Assembly: GCA_001770785.1 (NCBI GenBank)
Contig: MERZ01000022.1
Location: forward strand, 7,257-17,839
DNA: 10,583 nt
Direction of reading: 5' to 3'
Origin: Burkholderiales bacterium RIFCSPHIGHO2_12_FULL_61_11
Lineage (GTDB): Bacteria > Pseudomonadota > Gammaproteobacteria > Burkholderiales > Burkholderiaceae_C
The stretch's first letter is position 1. Every line of letters starts with the position of its first letter. The position numbers were made by a program, and so were the translations under genes. This document shows, piece by piece, positions 6,171 to 10,583 of this stretch. The notes under the pieces are model-generated. The model searched no databases and was not told the origin of the DNA. It saw only the letters and a program-made list of their open reading frames with translations.

Positions 6171-7091
6171 ATGGAATTCACTAAAACGCCTGGCTGGCTT
6201 GACTGGTACGCCGGTCCGTCCAAGCCGAAATTCACGCTGCCCGCTGGCAGCGTTGATGCGCATTGCCACGTGTTTGGGCCCGCTGCCGAGTTCCCCTATG
6301 CGCCCGAGCGAAAGTACACGCCCTGCGATGCCTCCAAGGCGCAGCTCTACGCGCTGCGCGACCACTTGGGCTTTGCGCGCAATGTGGTGGTGCAGGCCAC
6401 CTGCCACGGCGCCGACAACCGCGCCATGATTGATGCGCTGGTGCACGCCAACGGCAAGGCGCGCGGCGTGGCTACCGTCAAGCGCAGCGTGACCGATGAA
6501 GAGCTGCAGGCCATGCACGCTGCCGGTGTGCGCGGCGTGCGCTTTAACTTCGTCAAGCGCCTGGTGGACTTCACGCCCAAGGAGGAGCTGATTGAAATCG
6601 CCAGCCGCATCAAGCCGCTGGGCTGGCATGTGGTGATTTATTTCGAGGCGGTGGACCTGCCTGAGCTGTGGGACTTTTTCACCACGCTGCCGACGGAGGT
6701 GGTGGTCGATCACATGGGCCGCCCCGATGTGAGCAAGCCGGTGGATGGCCCTGAGTTTGAGCTGTTCGTCAAGTTCATGCGCGAACACCCGAACGTCTGG
6801 AGCAAGGTCAGTTGCCCCGAGCGTCTGTCGGTGACCGGTCCGAAGGCTTTGGGCGGCGAGCAAAATGCCTACCAGGACGTGGTACCGTTTGCCAGGCGCA
6901 TCGTGGAAGAATTCCCGGACCGCGTGTTGTGGGGCACCGACTGGCCGCACCCCAACCTGAAGGACCACATGCCAGATGACGGCTTGCTGGTCGATTTCAT
7001 CCCGCACATCGCCACCACGCCCGAACTGCAGCACAAGCTGCTGGTCGATAACCCCATGCGCCTGTACTGGCCAGAAGAAGAGAAAGGCTGA
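6171..7091 (+). CDS. pmdD: 2-pyrone-4,6-dicarboxylate lactonase (PmdD/LigI)
   Basis: The 306-residue product hydrolyses 2-pyrone-4,6-dicarboxylate to 4-oxalomesaconate. It is an amidohydrolase-superfamily protein; the LigI group is known for working without a bound divalent metal. Motifs seen are VDAHCHVFGP (His31, His33), VVDHMGRP (His181) and LWGTDWPHPN with Asp257 as the likely catalytic aspartate. The start ATG6171 (MEFTKTPGWLDWY) was chosen because it gives the family N-terminus. The frame stays open further upstream to 5967, but that part overlaps pmdF in another frame and is not protein-like. GAAAG upstream is a weak ribosome binding site. The gene follows pmdF by 19 nt and precedes pmdA by 2 nt. 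Confidence 0.94.
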   Translation: MEFTKTPGWLDWYAGPSKPKFTLPAGSVDAHCHVFGPAAEFPYAPERKYTPCDASKAQLYALRDHLGFARNVVVQATCHGADNRAMIDALVHANGKARGVATVKRSVTDEELQAMHAAGVRGVRFNFVKRLVDFTPKEELIEIASRIKPLGWHVVIYFEAVDLPELWDFFTTLPTEVVVDHMGRPDVSKPVDGPEFELFVKFMREHPNVWSKVSCPERLSVTGPKALGGEQNAYQDVVPFARRIVEEFPDRVLWGTDWPHPNLKDHMPDDGLLVDFIPHIATTPELQHKLLVDNPMRLYWPEEEKG

Positions 7092-7093
7092 TC

Positions 7094-8394
<1,301 letters not shown>

Positions 8395-9357
8395 ATGAGC
8401 AAAATCATCAAAGTTGCCTTGGCGGGCGCCGGAGCCTTCGGCATCAAGCACCTTGACGGCATCAAGAACATTGACGGTGTGGAAGTCGTCTCGCTGATCA
8501 GCCGCGATCTGGACAAGACGAAAGAAGTGGCCGCCAAGTACGGCATCAAGCACGTCACAACCGAGCTGGCCGACAGCCTGGCGCTTCCCGAAGTGGATGC
8601 CGTCATCCTGTGTACGCCGACGCAGATGCACGCCGAGCAGACGCTGGCCTGCCTGAAGGCCGGCAAGCATGTGCAGGTGGAAATTCCGATGGCTGACAAC
8701 CTCAAGGGCGCGGAAGAAGTCGTGGCCTTGCAAAAAGCCACGGGCCTGGTCGCCATGTGCGGCCACACCCGCCGCTTCAATCCCAGCCACCAGTATGTGC
8801 ACAACAAAATCAAGGCGGGCGAATTCAACATCCTGCAAATGGATGTGCAAACCTATTTCTTCCGCCGCACCAACACCAACGCGCTGGGGCAGGCGCGTAG
8901 CTGGACCGACCACCTGCTGTGGCATCACGCTGCCCACACCGTGGACCTGTTTGCCTACCAGTGCAACAGCCCGATCGTGCAGGCCAACGCCCTCCAGGGG
9001 CCTATTCACCCGGTGCTGGGTATTGCGATGGACATGTCGATCCAGCTCAAGGCCGCCAACGGCGCCATCTGCACGCTCAGTCTGTCGTTCAACAATGACG
9101 GCCCGCTCGGCACCTACTTTCGCTATATCGGTGACACGGCCACCTACCTGGCCAAGTACGACGATTTGTTCACCGGAAAGGAAGAAAAAATCGACGTCAG
9201 CCAAGTCGCCGTTTCCATGAACGCTATCGAGTTGCAAGACCGCGAGTTTTTCGCCGCCATCCGGGAAGGCCGCGAGCCGAACGCCAGCGTCGGAAAGGTG
9301 CTGGCCTGCTACCAGGTATTGCACCAGCTCGAGCAGCAACTGAACAAGAACGCCTGA
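8395..9357 (+). CDS. pmdC: 4-carboxy-2-hydroxymuconate-6-semialdehyde dehydrogenase (PmdC/LigC)
   Basis: The 320-residue product is a Gfo/Idh/MocA-type oxidoreductase. It oxidises the cyclic hemiacetal of the ring-cleavage product to 2-pyrone-4,6-dicarboxylate with NADP(+). The N-terminal Rossmann fold shows ALAGAGAFGIKH with the GxGxxG-like turn at residues 11-16, and ILCTPTQMHAEQ follows. The usual family EKP motif is replaced by VEIPMADN (Glu96-Ile97-Pro98), as in LigC proteins. LWHHAAHTVDLF (175-186) lies in the catalytic domain. A strong GGAGG (8382-8386) inside the pmdB end precedes ATG8395 by 8 nt, and the start abuts the pmdB stop. It is very close to known PmdC/LigC over its whole length. 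Confidence 0.95.
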   Translation: MSKIIKVALAGAGAFGIKHLDGIKNIDGVEVVSLISRDLDKTKEVAAKYGIKHVTTELADSLALPEVDAVILCTPTQMHAEQTLACLKAGKHVQVEIPMADNLKGAEEVVALQKATGLVAMCGHTRRFNPSHQYVHNKIKAGEFNILQMDVQTYFFRRTNTNALGQARSWTDHLLWHHAAHTVDLFAYQCNSPIVQANALQGPIHPVLGIAMDMSIQLKAANGAICTLSLSFNNDGPLGTYFRYIGDTATYLAKYDDLFTGKEEKIDVSQVAVSMNAIELQDREFFAAIREGREPNASVGKVLACYQVLHQLEQQLNKNA

Positions 9358-9373
9358 TCGCCAACAAGCACCA

Positions 9374-10378
9374 ATGCAACAAAGAAAACTGGGCCCCTTC
9401 AGCGTCTCCGCCATCAGCCTCGGCTGCATGAACCTCAGCCACGCTTACGGGGCGCCCGTGTCAGCCGGGCAGGGCGAGCGCGTGCTGCTGGCAGCGCTCG
9501 ACGCCGGCGTGACGATGTTCGACACCGCCGCCCTCTACGGCTTTGGCGCCAACGAAACGCTGGTTGGCAATGTTTTAGCCAAACACCGCAGCCGGTTCAC
9601 CCTGGCCAGCAAGTGCGGCATGCAGGGTGTGGACCTGGCGGGTGACGGCAAGCTGGTCCGGGTGATCGATGGTCGGCCCGAGACCCTTCGCGCCACCTGT
9701 GAAGCGGCTCTGCAGCGTCTGCAGACGGACGTGATCGACCTTTATTACCTGCACCGCTGGGACAAGCAGGTGCCCATCGAAGACAGCATGGGCGCTTTGA
9801 GCGACCTGGTGCGCGCCGGCAAGATCCGCAGCATCGGCCTGAGTGAAGTGTCGGCCACCACGCTGCGCAAAGCGCACGCCGTGCACCCCATCAGCGCCGT
9901 GCAGACCGAGTATTCGCTGTGGACGCGCAACCCCGAGATTGCGGTACTCGATGCCTGCCGCGAACTTGGCGTGGCCTTTGTCGCCTTCAGCCCGGTGGCG
10001 CGCGGCTTTTTGTGCGGTGAACCGCCAGACGTCAGCACGTTCGACGCCAAAGACATCCGCCGTGCCATGCCGCGCTTTGCTCCCGACAACTATGCCGCCA
10101 ACCTCAAGCTGCTGCCTGGCTACCAAGTCATTGCGCAAGAAGTGGGCTGCACACCCGCCCAGTTGGCGCTGGCCTGGCTGCTGCACAAAGGCGAGCACAT
10201 CATCCCCATCCCCGGCACCACCCGCGTGCCGCACCTGCTGGAAGACCTGGATGCGGTGAACGTCAAGCTCAGTGCCGACGTAATGGCCCGCCTCGAAGCC
10301 TTGATCAACGAGAAGACCGTGTCCGGCAACCGCTACAGCGAGCAGGGCAACCGCGAGGTGGACACCGAGGCTTTTTAG
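9374..10378 (+). CDS. Aldo/keto reductase, last gene of the pmd operon, substrate unknown
   Basis: The 334-residue product is an aldo/keto reductase, a TIM barrel that uses NADPH to reduce aldehydes or ketones. The catalytic tetrad is Asp50 (TMFDTAALYG), Tyr55, Lys80 (LASKCG) and His127 (LYYLHRWD). Cofactor-binding residues follow in AFSPVARGFL and IPIPGTTRVPHLLED near the C-terminus. The overall type resembles the YakC/AKR13-like group. It starts 16 nt after pmdC with no clear Shine-Dalgarno, so it is probably co-transcribed. No reductase step is needed between protocatechuate and pyruvate/oxaloacetate. It might handle an aromatic aldehyde feeding the pathway or protect against reactive semialdehydes; both are guesses. 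Confidence 0.85.
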   Translation: MQQRKLGPFSVSAISLGCMNLSHAYGAPVSAGQGERVLLAALDAGVTMFDTAALYGFGANETLVGNVLAKHRSRFTLASKCGMQGVDLAGDGKLVRVIDGRPETLRATCEAALQRLQTDVIDLYYLHRWDKQVPIEDSMGALSDLVRAGKIRSIGLSEVSATTLRKAHAVHPISAVQTEYSLWTRNPEIAVLDACRELGVAFVAFSPVARGFLCGEPPDVSTFDAKDIRRAMPRFAPDNYAANLKLLPGYQVIAQEVGCTPAQLALAWLLHKGEHIIPIPGTTRVPHLLEDLDAVNVKLSADVMARLEALINEKTVSGNRYSEQGNREVDTEAF

Positions 10379-10410
10379 TCGGGTCTGGCGGCTTTCTGTA
10401 TCACCTGGAT

Positions 10411-10457
10411 GCTATAAAAATAACAGCTGATTTTGATGGTCCTATATGGGCTATAGC
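10411..10457. repeat. Possible degenerate Comamonadaceae intergenic repeat
   Basis: GCTATA (10411-10416) and TATAGC (10452-10457) are inverted ends of an AT-rich 47-nt segment containing AAAATAACAGCTG. From memory, short intergenic elements starting GCTAT-A-rich-AGCTG are very common in Comamonadaceae genomes, and this looks like a worn copy. No protein is encoded. Confidence 0.35.
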
Positions 10458-10483
10458 CTGATTTGATTTGGACATCCGGCGGA

Positions 10484-10498
10484 ATGCCGGTGCGGCAT
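10484..10498. other. Hairpin in the 205-nt region after the operon
   Basis: ATGCCG-GTG-CGGCAT is a perfect 6-bp stem with a 3-nt loop. It competes with an overlapping CCGGC-GGAAT-GCCGG stem (10476-10490). No T-run follows on either strand, so I do not call it a terminator. Apart from this and the repeat at 10411-10457, I see no gene or other feature in 10379-10583. Confidence 0.25.
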
Positions 10499-10583
10499 GG
10501 CAGGTGCTTGTTGTTGTCAGGGTTTTTGGGGTGATCCGGCCCGCAACAGGCCGTGCGCTGGCTTATTCGCCGAAATTCAGCGG

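Noticed and set aside
6135..7034. A 299-codon open frame on the minus strand opposite pmdD
   Set aside because: It is a shadow of the lactonase gene, has no domain, and has no start signals that fit the operon.
10476..10548. GC-rich hairpins as a terminator for the operon
   Set aside because: There is no T-run after any stem on the plus strand. Several short stems compete, which is common by chance at this GC content.

Overview
The window looks like chromosome from a GC-rich betaproteobacterium, most likely a member of the Comamonadaceae (Comamonas, Polaromonas, Rhodoferax or Acidovorax relatives). This rests on the gene order and protein sequences of the operon at 3254-9357, which match from memory the protocatechuate 4,5-cleavage (pmd) operon described in Comamonas. 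A degenerate copy of what looks like a family-typical intergenic repeat near 10411-10457 fits as well. The genus is inference.

Left part (1-2053): the end of an integrated mobile element. A small unrecognised protein (143-445, reading frame probably disturbed at its 5' end) overlaps by 4 nt a 525-residue large serine recombinase (442-2019). The last 13 codons of the recombinase are read from the antisense strand of a tRNA-Asn(GUU) gene (1978-2053, minus strand). This places the element on the 3' side of the tRNA, extending leftwards out of the window.

Middle (2054-3253): the tRNA promoter, a weak possible terminator, a LysR-type regulator on the minus strand (2205-3116), and a 137-nt divergent intergenic region. 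That region holds a clear LysR-type operator (dyad with T-N11-A, 3135-3153) and further TGATA/TATCA half-sites.

Right part (3254-10378): a tightly packed plus-strand operon, pmdU-E-F-D-A-B-C plus an aldo/keto reductase, with gaps of 0-25 nt or 4-nt overlaps. Together the products take protocatechuate to central metabolites. PmdAB (LigAB) opens the ring at the 4,5 bond, giving 4-carboxy-2-hydroxymuconate-6-semialdehyde. PmdC (LigC) oxidises its hemiacetal to 2-pyrone-4,6-dicarboxylate, and PmdD (LigI) hydrolyses that to 4-oxalomesaconate. PmdU (GalD-like) tautomerises it, PmdE (LigJ-like) hydrates it, and PmdF (LigK-like) splits the product into pyruvate and oxaloacetate. The pathway from ring cleavage onward is complete. 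The transporter gene pmdK, which sits between U and E in Comamonas, is absent here. The reductase at the end has no assigned role in the pathway.

The last 205 nt hold no gene I can support. The main points for a second look are the recombinase/tRNA overlap, the homopolymer-disturbed small gene, the operator layout, the missing transporter and the extra reductase. I see no evidence for a wholly new system.
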